13,586 nucleotides of DNA from Clostridia bacterium (lineage in GTDB: Bacteria; Bacillota_A; Clostridia; Oscillospirales; CAG-272), in contig JAFUQY010000330.1 in assembly GCA_017472105.1 (NCBI GenBank), positions 1-13,586 on the forward strand. Direction: 5' to 3'. Of this stretch, positions 1 through 6,020 are shown one piece after another. Positions within the stretch are counted from its first letter, which is position 1. Every line of letters begins with the position of its first letter. The notes below the pieces were generated by a model. That model did not search any database, had not been told where the DNA came from, and was given only the letters and a program-made list of their open reading frames with translations. Made by a program: the position numbers and the translations under genes.

Positions 1-1163
1 ACCTGAACGAAAACATACGCATGCACCGCAGAAAATTTTCCTGGACGCAGGAGATGCTTGCGGAGCGGCTTGGCGTGTCGTTTCAGTCCGTGAGCCGTTG
101 GGAAAACGGGACGAGTATGCCGGATATCGAGCTGATCGTGACGATGGCGGGGATTTTCGGATGCACCGTGGACGAGCTGCTCGGGAGCGGGAAGCACGCG
201 GAAAAGCCGTCATGTGCAGAGATTGCAAAACAGCTCGAGGATGCATATACTGCCGGGGACGGTGAGGAAATCGTACGGCTTCTGCGGCTGATCCGGTGGG
301 AATACTGCGAAGAATTTGACCGGTATGACGACTGGACGGCGTTCGTACGTGCGGCATTCAGCGGAGCGTATCGGATTCCGGGTGTGCTTGAGGAGTTCCG
401 TCTGCTGGCAGATGATTTTCTCAGCCGGAGCCGGAATCCCAATATCCGCGGCGCACTGCTCAGAACGATGGCGATGATTGAGGACGATACCCGCGCGGAG
501 GAATTCATCCGGGAAAATGCCGGCGGATGCTTTGATCTGCGAGCGGATGCACTGCTTCTGGAACGGTACGGTTTCCGGGGCGACTGGGAAAACTACCGGA
601 AAAACGAGCGGATCCGGCGGTATCGGATGTTTCTGGATGTTCTGATGCCCGAAGAAAGCGACCCGGCGGATCCTGCCCTGCGGTGTGCGGTGAGTGAATC
701 CCGTCTGGCGGTTCTGCGTGCGCTCAGTCCCGATGCACCGGAAAACGCGCCGGATATCTGGGCGGGAGTACGGCTTGCGGATACGCTTGACTGCGCGAAG
801 AATTACAGCCGATGCGGCAGGACGGACGAGGCGCTTGCGATGCTGGAGACAGCTGCCGACCTTGCGGATGCGCTTGCCGATCTTCCGAACCGTGCGGTTC
901 TGCCGTGCTATACGCCGGAATTCAGTCCTCTGCCGCTCATGAAGCGCGATCTGAAGGAAGAGGACGGCAGAATCATCATGACGGAGATTGCGACGGTGCC
1001 GGAGGATGAATCCCGCCCGTATGACTACACCGGATGCGGCATGTTCCAGCTGTGGACCTGCGGCGGTGAGATGAACGACGATGCTTTTGAGGCGATCCGG
1101 GAAGACCCGCGGTTTCTGACTGCGGCGGAGCGGATGAAGAAACACAATCCCTATGGAAAGTGA
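1..1163 (+). CDS. XRE-family regulator with long helical C-terminal domain (5' end cut by window)
   Basis: This is a DNA-binding regulator, the first visible member of a tandem array. The first ATG in the window (21) is not the real start. The bases before it continue in frame and match codons 4-10 of the next gene, so the true ATG probably lies 10 bases before the window (about 390 aa in all). The HTH_3/Cro-type domain covers roughly residues 5-62, with FQSVSRWENGTSMPDIE around the recognition helix. The remaining ~320 residues look alpha-helical, including TDEALAMLETAADL (TPR-like) and a C-terminal DAFEAIREDPRFLTAAER block. Unlike its three neighbours it lacks the GxTPDxxHPxSGDG motif and is about 50-65 aa shorter. 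Its stop lies 8 bases before the next ATG, so the two are probably cotranscribed. The ligand is unknown. HTH call firm; TPR/RRNPP-like nature is inference. Confidence 0.85.
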   Translation, partial: LNENIRMHRRKFSWTQEMLAERLGVSFQSVSRWENGTSMPDIELIVTMAGIFGCTVDELLGSGKHAEKPSCAEIAKQLEDAYTAGDGEEIVRLLRLIRWEYCEEFDRYDDWTAFVRAAFSGAYRIPGVLEEFRLLADDFLSRSRNPNIRGALLRTMAMIEDDTRAEEFIRENAGGCFDLRADALLLERYGFRGDWENYRKNERIRRYRMFLDVLMPEESDPADPALRCAVSESRLAVLRALSPDAPENAPDIWAGVRLADTLDCAKNYSRCGRTDEALAMLETAADLADALADLPNRAVLPCYTPEFSPLPLMKRDLKEEDGRIIMTEIATVPEDESRPYDYTGCGMFQLWTCGGEMNDDAFEAIREDPRFLTAAERMKKHNPYGK

Positions 1164-1171
1164 GGAACAAC

Positions 1172-2494
1172 ATGAAACTGAACCTGAACGAAAATATACG
1201 TATGCACCGCAGAAACCTCGACTGGACGCAGGAGCAGCTTGCGGAGCGGCTTGGCGTGTCGTTCCAGTCCGTGAGCCGTTGGGAAAACGGGACGAGCATG
1301 CCGGATATTGAGCTGATCGTGACGATGGCGGGGATTTTCGGATGCACCGTGGATGAACTGCTCGGCGTCGCGGAACCGGCAAAGAAGCTGACGAAGAAGG
1401 AACTGCGCGAAAAAATGATGGATCTTGTCGGACGGGAGGACATCCCGGAGCTGACCGGATTCCTGCGCATGCTCCGGTACGAATACCTCTCGGAATACCG
1501 GTTCCTGTATCATCTGCTCACTCCCGCCCGGATGGAGGTGTTCGGTCAGTCGCAGATGTTCATGGAGGAACTGCGTGCCCTGACAAAGGATGGCATGGCG
1601 CGGGCTGAGCATGATTATGAGAAAACGGGAATGCTGCGGATCCTGATCGCACTGGAAGACGAAGAGCACCTGCCGGGACTTCTGGATACCTGCGAGATGC
1701 CGGAGAGCGCGGACAGGAGCCGGGTGAATCTTCTGGCGTACCGTGCGAACATGCGGTGGGATTCCGACAGCCTGCGGATTTTACAGGAAATCGCAAAAGT
1801 AACCCGTCTGCGGGAGTTTTTCAGCCAATACTATGTGTTCGTCGGCGACCGGGAGCTTTGGAGAGAGGGACGTTACCGCGAAATGGAGGATGCTCTCCCG
1901 CCGTCGGATCCCGCACATCTCTGCGAACTGAGCCGGAGAAAGCTCGGTATGATCCATCTTTTCAGCGGCATGACCCCGGACGACGCCCACCCCGTGTCGG
2001 GAGACGGTCTGCTCGATCTCTGGGCGGGTCAGCGGCTGGAAATCGGATTTTCCTATGCGGCACAGCTTGCGGGAACGGGGCAGACGGAGCTTGCGCTGAC
2101 GGTGCTTGAGGACTGCGTTTCCCTCTGTGAACAGGCGGCGGATTTCCCGGACGGTGTGGAGATGTTCAATACGGGGTTCTGGCCCGATGACTGTCCCTCG
2201 GTGCGGTGTACATCTCCGGAGCTGACGCATATCCGGGCATACCGGAGCGCAGCGGCAATCCCGACGACGAAGGAACTCCGCCTTGAGACGGTGCTGATCC
2301 ATGCGAAATCGGATGACGTTTCTGCCGATACCGTCTGCGGTGCGGTCATGATGGGAAACCATTACCGGATGCTGACCGATGCACTGCCGCCGCGGGACGA
2401 TTTCCGCACGAGCTGGCTGGATGCAATCCGGGAGGACGGGCGGTATGTGAAACTTGCGGAACGCATGCGCGCCATCCGGACATGGACGAGGTGA
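1172..2494 (+). CDS. XRE-family regulator with helical-repeat C-terminal domain
   Basis: Second gene of the array, 440 aa. An in-frame GTG at 1160 overlaps the upstream stop, but the ATG at 1172 is preferred. It has an AGTGAGG ribosome site just upstream and gives the N-terminus MKLNLNENIR, matching the fourth paralogue's MKLNLGENIR. The XRE HTH covers about residues 5-60 and is nearly identical to that of the preceding gene (FQSVSRWENGTSMPDIE). The C-terminal ~370 residues look helical. They include an RYEYLSEY helix, the motif GMTPDDAHPVSGDG at about residues 266-279, a TPR-like TELALTVLEDC, and a final SWLDAIREDGRYVKLAERM block shared with the paralogues. The architecture recalls RRNPP-type peptide-sensing regulators, but no pheromone gene is seen, so the signal is unknown. 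It probably shares a transcript with the preceding gene. Confidence 0.88.
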   Translation: MKLNLNENIRMHRRNLDWTQEQLAERLGVSFQSVSRWENGTSMPDIELIVTMAGIFGCTVDELLGVAEPAKKLTKKELREKMMDLVGREDIPELTGFLRMLRYEYLSEYRFLYHLLTPARMEVFGQSQMFMEELRALTKDGMARAEHDYEKTGMLRILIALEDEEHLPGLLDTCEMPESADRSRVNLLAYRANMRWDSDSLRILQEIAKVTRLREFFSQYYVFVGDRELWREGRYREMEDALPPSDPAHLCELSRRKLGMIHLFSGMTPDDAHPVSGDGLLDLWAGQRLEIGFSYAAQLAGTGQTELALTVLEDCVSLCEQAADFPDGVEMFNTGFWPDDCPSVRCTSPELTHIRAYRSAAAIPTTKELRLETVLIHAKSDDVSADTVCGAVMMGNHYRMLTDALPPRDDFRTSWLDAIREDGRYVKLAERMRAIRTWTR

Positions 2495-2557
2495 ACCGTT
2501 AAGGCAATGCCTTGAAAATCCTCAGAAACTGAGAAATCCTCCTTGCGTGCACTGCCC

Positions 2558-2596
2558 TTGTAATTGTACTGCGGATTTGATATAATTGAATTACAA
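2558..2596 (+). promoter_or_regulatory. Promoter of the third/fourth regulator pair, overlapped by a perfect dyad
   Basis: The -35 is TTGTAA (2558-2563), then a 17-bp spacer and TATAAT (2581-2586), placing the start near 2593. The arms TTGTAATT (2558-2565) and AATTACAA (2589-2596) form a perfect 8-bp inverted repeat with centres 31 bp apart, about three helical turns. They cover the -35 and the start point, as an operator would. Autoregulation by one of the adjacent XRE proteins is inference. Confidence 0.75.
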
Positions 2597-2624
2597 AGAT
2601 CAAATGCAATACAGGAGGCAGGAT

Positions 2625-3929
2625 ATGAATTGTAATCTCGGCAAAAACATACGGAATTACCGGAAGAAAATCAGCCTGACGCAGGATCAGCTTGCCGACC
2701 GGCTCGGCGTGAGCGGACAGTCGGTGAGCCGATGGGAAAACGGAACGACGTACCCGGACATCGACTATCTGCCAATCATGGCACGGCTGTTCGGATGCAC
2801 GACGGATGCCCTGCTCGGATGCGCGGAAGAAAACACACCGCCGGCGGGTGACGAACTCGAAGAGACAATGCGGAAGGCGATGTTTGCAAATCCCGTGGAC
2901 GCGGATACCGCCATTGACGTGATGCGGACGGTGCGGTGCGAATGCCCGGATGAATTTCTGCGGATCGTGGTGCCGCTTCTCACGCTCACAAATCAGACGC
3001 CGGTCTGCAAAAACGAAGAATTTATGAAGGAGATACAGCTCCTGTTCCGCGAAATGCTCGACAACGGAAAATTCCCGGGCATGCGCGAACCGATCCTGCA
3101 TACGTGGATCAAGATCGTGGACGAGGACGAAGCGGAAAAAATGATCCGGAAATACGCGGACAACCCGTACTGGGACATGAGCAATGTGGCTCTGAGAATG
3201 GCGCGCGCGGAAGGACTTGCCGATTCTGACCGGTGCACCAAACTGCGTTCCATCAAGCGTCTGAAAAATCTGACGGCATTCCTGTACGATCCGACCGTGA
3301 TGCACATGATTGCAAAAGAAGCGGGTGATCCGGCATGCTGGCGCGATCTGAGCGAGCGGAAACTGCATGCTCTTCACGCATACTGCGGCATGACGCCGGA
3401 CGAAGCACATCCCATCTCCGGTGACGGCGAGGTGGATCTCTTCACGGGCACGCGGCTGGAAATCGGATTCCCCTATGCGGCTCAGCTTGCGGCGGTGGGT
3501 GAAGATGAACTTGCGCTGACGGTGCTTGAGGACTGCTGTACGCTGATTGAGAAAATCTCGGATATGCCGGCGGAGCTCATGAAAGCGCTGCATCAGGAAC
3601 GCAGGGAAGACTGTGACTGTCCGACTGTACCGTGCCGCGTGCCGGAGCTGGATCACCTGACGGCGTACCGGGTCCCGCGCTTTCCGTGGACTGCGCAGGG
3701 AACACGGGCCGAATATCCGATTGAGTTCATAATCAGGGCGTATTCCGATGACGGACTGCTCATGTTCTCGGAGGATGTGCGGCTTGATCTGGAAGATTTT
3801 CTGCGTGACCGCCATACGCCGCGTGAGGACTTCGACGGAAAATGGTTTGACCCGATCCGGAATCATCCGCGGTTTCTCGCACTGAACGAACGGATTCGGG
3901 CAAATCTCGGATGGTACAGACGGGTCTGA
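2625..3929 (+). CDS. XRE-family regulator with helical-repeat C-terminal domain
   Basis: Third regulator of the array, 434 aa. The frame is open from 2586, but that point lies at the promoter. The ATG at 2625 has a perfect AGGAGG (2613-2618) six bases upstream and gives MNCNLGKNIRNYRKK, in register with its neighbours. The XRE HTH lies at about residues 5-62 and belongs to the second subtype (GQSVSRWENGTTYPD). The C-terminal domain carries GMTPDEAHPISGDG at about residues 255-268, TPR-like ELALTVLEDC, and the terminal block WFDPIRNHPRFLALNERI. It is followed after 27 bp by the fourth regulator with its own AAGGAGG, so the two form an operon from the 2558 promoter. It is presumed to be a cytoplasmic ligand- or partner-controlled repressor/activator; the signal is unknown. 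Confidence 0.88.
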   Translation: MNCNLGKNIRNYRKKISLTQDQLADRLGVSGQSVSRWENGTTYPDIDYLPIMARLFGCTTDALLGCAEENTPPAGDELEETMRKAMFANPVDADTAIDVMRTVRCECPDEFLRIVVPLLTLTNQTPVCKNEEFMKEIQLLFREMLDNGKFPGMREPILHTWIKIVDEDEAEKMIRKYADNPYWDMSNVALRMARAEGLADSDRCTKLRSIKRLKNLTAFLYDPTVMHMIAKEAGDPACWRDLSERKLHALHAYCGMTPDEAHPISGDGEVDLFTGTRLEIGFPYAAQLAAVGEDELALTVLEDCCTLIEKISDMPAELMKALHQERREDCDCPTVPCRVPELDHLTAYRVPRFPWTAQGTRAEYPIEFIIRAYSDDGLLMFSEDVRLDLEDFLRDRHTPREDFDGKWFDPIRNHPRFLALNERIRANLGWYRRV

Positions 3930-3956
3930 GAGAAAGAAAATAAAGAAGGAGGACAC

Positions 3957-5330
3957 ATGAAACTGAATCTCGGTGAAAACATCCGGAATTACCGGAAGAA
4001 AATCGGACTGACGCAGGAGATGCTTGCGGACCGGCTCGGCGTGAGCGGACAGTCGGTGAGCCGATGGGAAAACGGAACGACGTACCCGGACATGGAATTT
4101 ATGCCCGTGATGGCGCGCCTGTTCGGATGCACAACGGACGACCTCTTCGGATACGGCGAGCCGGAAAAGAAGCTGAACACGCAGGAGCTCGGCAATATGC
4201 TGAACGACGCTGTCTGCCGGAAGGATGCGGTGCGGATGGAAGAGCTTCTGCGCATGATCCGGCACGAATACCTCGAGGAATGGTGCCATCTTTACCACTG
4301 CCTGACGGGAGCGCTCCGACCCGGGAAGGCGTTTGCGGAACATGAAGGGATCATGAAGGAATACCGCCTCCTTATGGACACCTATCTGGAAGAGGGAAAA
4401 CAGCGCGGTACCAAAACTTATATGACACAGCAGCTTTTCTGCGTTCTGGATGACAAGGAATGTAAGGAGACATGGCAAAAATACACCGTGCAGGACAACT
4501 GCGACCTGACGGAGCTGGGGCTTTTTCTCAGACGGGCACAGCTCCGGGGCGAGACCGATATCCTGCGGCATCTCATCGAAGAAAAGAAGGTGCACGACCT
4601 GTTCGGATATGCGATGCGGGAACCCGTATTCCTCTGCCACACTCCCGTGGATGTGAACGATCCGTGGAGCTGTGAGCGCGGACTGGAGCCGGGAGAGCCC
4701 ATGGCAAAGCGCCGCGCATCGGAAACAAGGCTGAAGGTACTCCACGGTTTTTGCGGTATTACCCCGGACGAAATGCATCCTCTGTCGGGCGACGGCGACC
4801 TTGATCTGTTCTGGCCGGTGTATGTGACGCTCGGACTGGCATATGCGGCTCAGCTGGCAGCGACAGGGGACTGTGATCTCGCGCTGACGGTGCTGGAGGA
4901 CTGGGCAGGCTTGATTGAGCAGGCGATGGTGTTCCCGCATGATGCGGCGTACTATAAGGAAAACGGTCGTACGCGGGATGGGGAAGAGGTTCCGGTACGA
5001 TCCCCTGAGCTGACGGAGATCAAAGGATTCCGCGCACCGATGGTCGATCGGGACGGTACAATCCTCTGCATCCGCACGGGCACGATCTGGAAACACCCCG
5101 GTCGGTACTGGCCGCGCAGCTATGTGGATCATACCATTCCGCTGAACATGCATGGAATGCTGACGGATATGTTCCTGCCGCAGGATCACATCCGGGCAAG
5201 CTGGCTGAACCCGATCCGGAATCATCCGCGGTATCTGGAAGTTGTCCGGCGCTTGAATGCGGTTCTGCCGGAGCTGGCAAAATGTCCCCATTCCGTTACG
5301 CTCACGGATGAGCATATGAAAAACATGTAA
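3957..5330 (+). CDS. XRE-family regulator with helical-repeat C-terminal domain
   Basis: Fourth and last regulator of the array, 457 aa. The start is supported by AAGGAGGA at 3946-3953 and by MKLNLGENIRNYRKK, the family N-terminus. The XRE HTH (about residues 5-62) is almost the same as in the preceding gene (GQSVSRWENGTTYPD). The C-terminal region has IRHEYLEEW near residue 100, GITPDEMHPLSGDG at about 267-280, TPR-like DLALTVLEDW, and SWLNPIRNHPRYLEVVRRL near the end. A short lysine/histidine-containing tail follows. Transcription probably comes from the 2558 promoter and ends at the hairpin 8 bp after the stop. Why a genome keeps four such paralogues side by side is not clear from the sequence. 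Confidence 0.88.
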   Translation: MKLNLGENIRNYRKKIGLTQEMLADRLGVSGQSVSRWENGTTYPDMEFMPVMARLFGCTTDDLFGYGEPEKKLNTQELGNMLNDAVCRKDAVRMEELLRMIRHEYLEEWCHLYHCLTGALRPGKAFAEHEGIMKEYRLLMDTYLEEGKQRGTKTYMTQQLFCVLDDKECKETWQKYTVQDNCDLTELGLFLRRAQLRGETDILRHLIEEKKVHDLFGYAMREPVFLCHTPVDVNDPWSCERGLEPGEPMAKRRASETRLKVLHGFCGITPDEMHPLSGDGDLDLFWPVYVTLGLAYAAQLAATGDCDLALTVLEDWAGLIEQAMVFPHDAAYYKENGRTRDGEEVPVRSPELTEIKGFRAPMVDRDGTILCIRTGTIWKHPGRYWPRSYVDHTIPLNMHGMLTDMFLPQDHIRASWLNPIRNHPRYLEVVRRLNAVLPELAKCPHSVTLTDEHMKNM

Positions 5331-5413
5331 AAAACAACGCGGATCCCCGTGACAATCCATGGGAATCCGCGTATTTTTGACAGAAAACGAAAAAACGGGC
5401 AGAGACCCGCAAC
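5331..5413 (-). ncRNA. Candidate short leftward transcript
   Basis: A leftward promoter starts transcription near 5413. Within a few bases the minus strand reads CGGG-TCTCTG-CCCG-TTTTTT (5390-5409), a small terminator-like hairpin. About 25 bp further it enters the strong bidirectional terminator at 5338-5371. No open frame or ribosome site is visible between, so the product would be an RNA of about 25 or 80-85 nt. It would be antisense to the 3' untranslated end of the regulator array. It could equally be an antisense spur without function; only RNA data would decide. Confidence 0.3.
5338..5378 (+). terminator. Intrinsic terminator closing the regulator array, probably bidirectional
   Basis: The stem is CGCGGAT-C-CCC (5338-5348) against GGG-A-ATCCGCG (5361-5371), with one C/A mismatch and a 12-nt loop, followed by TATTTTT. 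The left flank is an A-run, so the opposite strand reads the same stem followed by TTGTTTTTT. It can serve rightward transcription from the array and leftward transcription from the 5420-5449 promoter. Confidence 0.85.
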
Positions 5414-5419
5414 AATATT

Positions 5420-5449
5420 ATTATACCACATTTCCCGGGGATTTGTAAA
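5420..5449 (-). promoter_or_regulatory. Leftward sigma-A-type promoter
   Basis: On the minus strand TTTACA (5444-5449), an 18-bp spacer and a perfect TATAAT (5420-5425) are present. No leftward gene follows, only two terminator-like hairpins. This is why a small RNA is considered. Confidence 0.55.
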
Positions 5450-5505
5450 GAGAATTGTAAACATTTTCTGAACTTTGGAGTGGTGCACAAAATGTTGTTG
5501 TAAAC
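5443..5505 (+). repeat. TTGTAAA direct repeats in the regulatory region
   Basis: TTGTAAAC occurs at 5455-5462 and 5498-5505, and TTGTAAAG at 5443-5450. They lie between the leftward promoter and the rightward RNA promoter. The core TTGTAA is also the left arm of the dyad at 2558. They may be binding sites for one of the regulators, but an AT-rich coincidence is possible. Confidence 0.3.
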
Positions 5506-5522
5506 TTTAGATGAATTATCAA

Positions 5523-5551
5523 TTGCATTGGCGGGAAAGTTGTGATATAAT
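5523..5551 (+). promoter_or_regulatory. Strong promoter of the structured RNA
   Basis: TTGCAT (5523-5528), a 17-bp spacer and TATAAT (5546-5551) place the start at about 5558-5560. No ordinary coding gene follows for more than 450 bp, so the promoter most likely serves the non-coding RNA. Confidence 0.75.
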
Positions 5552-5557
5552 GTAGTC

Positions 5558-5760
5558 ACAGAAGAAAGAGAGGACACGCCAATGTACCAGTAAAGTACAG
5601 GATCTCTGCTAAGGGTAAACAACAAGAAGAGTAAGTAGAATGAAGCTTCCCGACCCAGATATCCGGTGACAGCTCGTCTCCCGCATCCGAAGGCTGATAT
5701 GATTCTCATGCGAGAAAAAAGACCGAATTCGGATTTAAATTTGCGGCAGACAGATTAAGA
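5558..5760 (+). ncRNA. Probable structured non-coding RNA, raiA-motif-like
   Basis: About 200 nt follow a strong promoter with no sensible open frame. Visible structure includes the hairpin TGTAC/GTACA with loop CAGTAAA (5583-5599). A second stem pairs TCTC-GCAT (5677-5686, two-base bulge) with ATGCGAGA (5708-5715). Its loop CCGAA (5687-5691) can pair with TTCGG (5729-5733), which would make a pseudoknot. Unpaired purine-rich stretches and blocks such as GACACGCCAAT and GCTTCCCGACCCAG recall the raiA motif, a large structured RNA of Firmicutes and Actinobacteria usually found upstream of raiA. That likeness is from memory and not a computed match, and no raiA gene follows here. Alternatives are another orphan RNA class or a long leader. 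Confidence in 'structured RNA' is higher than in the family name. Confidence 0.5.
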
Positions 5761-5769
5761 AAGAGAGGA
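5562..5769 (+). repeat. 13-nt direct repeat bracketing the RNA
   Basis: AAGAAAGAGAGGA occurs at 5562-5574, just after the transcription start, and again at 5757-5769, just after the structured part. The second copy carries the ribosome-site-like AGAGAGG of the 8-codon frame. The first copy precedes a 3-codon frame (ATG at 5582). Confidence 0.5.
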
Positions 5770-5778
5770 ATACAAAAG

Positions 5779-5805
5779 ATGTTAGATATCAAGAATCATA
5801 AGTGA
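5779..5805 (+). CDS. Possible 8-codon leader or truncated-gene start (MLDIKNHK)
   Basis: ATG at 5779 is preceded by AGAGAGG about 10 bases upstream and reads MLDIKNHK before TGA at 5803-5805. The stop sits within the left arm of the 16-bp hairpin at 5800-5849, so a ribosome finishing here would cover that arm. It could be a leader peptide, a vestige of a longer gene that once followed the RNA, or chance. The codons show no run of a single amino acid, so a classical amino-acid attenuator is unlikely. Confidence 0.3.
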   Translation: MLDIKNHK

Positions 5806-5858
5806 CCCTTGGCTGAGTTTGTGAAGAAAGACGCAGTCAAGGGTCACTTTAATTTTGT
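5800..5858 (+). terminator. 16-bp hairpin terminator after the RNA
   Basis: The arms 5800-5815 and 5834-5849 pair over 16 bp with one G-U pair (core AAGTGACCCTTG/CAAGGGTCACTT) around an 18-nt loop. TTTAATTTTG follows. The stem is very strong and the U-tract is moderate. Confidence 0.75.
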
Positions 5859-5867
5859 TCACCAAAC

Positions 5868-5887
5868 GTCCCGTACGGGGCTTTTTT
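5868..5887 (+). terminator. Second compact terminator
   Basis: GTCCC (5868-5872) and GGGGC (5877-5881) pair around GTAC, followed directly by six T. It backs up the stronger hairpin 18 bp upstream and isolates the lipoprotein gene. Confidence 0.65.
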
Positions 5888-5949
5888 GTTATTATAGGAT
5901 CTGTATGACGGTTATAAATTCTTGTTATGACTGTTTTGAGCCGGTGTGC

Positions 5950-5997
5950 TTGTTTCAGAGGCTGAGGTGTGATATAATTGGATCATCGAATATGATC
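5950..5997 (+). promoter_or_regulatory. Promoter of the solute-binding lipoprotein with a start-site dyad
   Basis: TTGTTT (5950-5955), a 17-bp spacer and TATAAT (5973-5978) are followed by the inverted repeat GATCAT-cgaat-ATGATC (5981-5997). The repeat covers the expected start point, as a repressor site would. The binding protein is unknown. Confidence 0.65.
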
Positions 5998-6020
5998 GGA
6001 ATTATCGGAGGAAAGACGAT

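Noticed and set aside
2501..2533. AAGGCA-A-TGCCTT palindrome and CTCAG-AAA-CTGAG hairpin after the second regulator, considered as a terminator
   Set aside because: Short stems, unusably small loops and no T-run on either strand; they may be protein sites, but nothing supports a specific role.
2499..5360. A 953-codon open frame on the minus strand opposite the third and fourth regulators
   Set aside because: It mirrors two well-supported plus-strand genes with ribosome sites and conserved HTH domains. Its translation is low in recognisable motifs, and it arises from GC-rich codon bias.
5779..5858. Classical amino-acid biosynthesis attenuator
   Set aside because: The short peptide has no run of one amino acid, and no biosynthetic gene follows.
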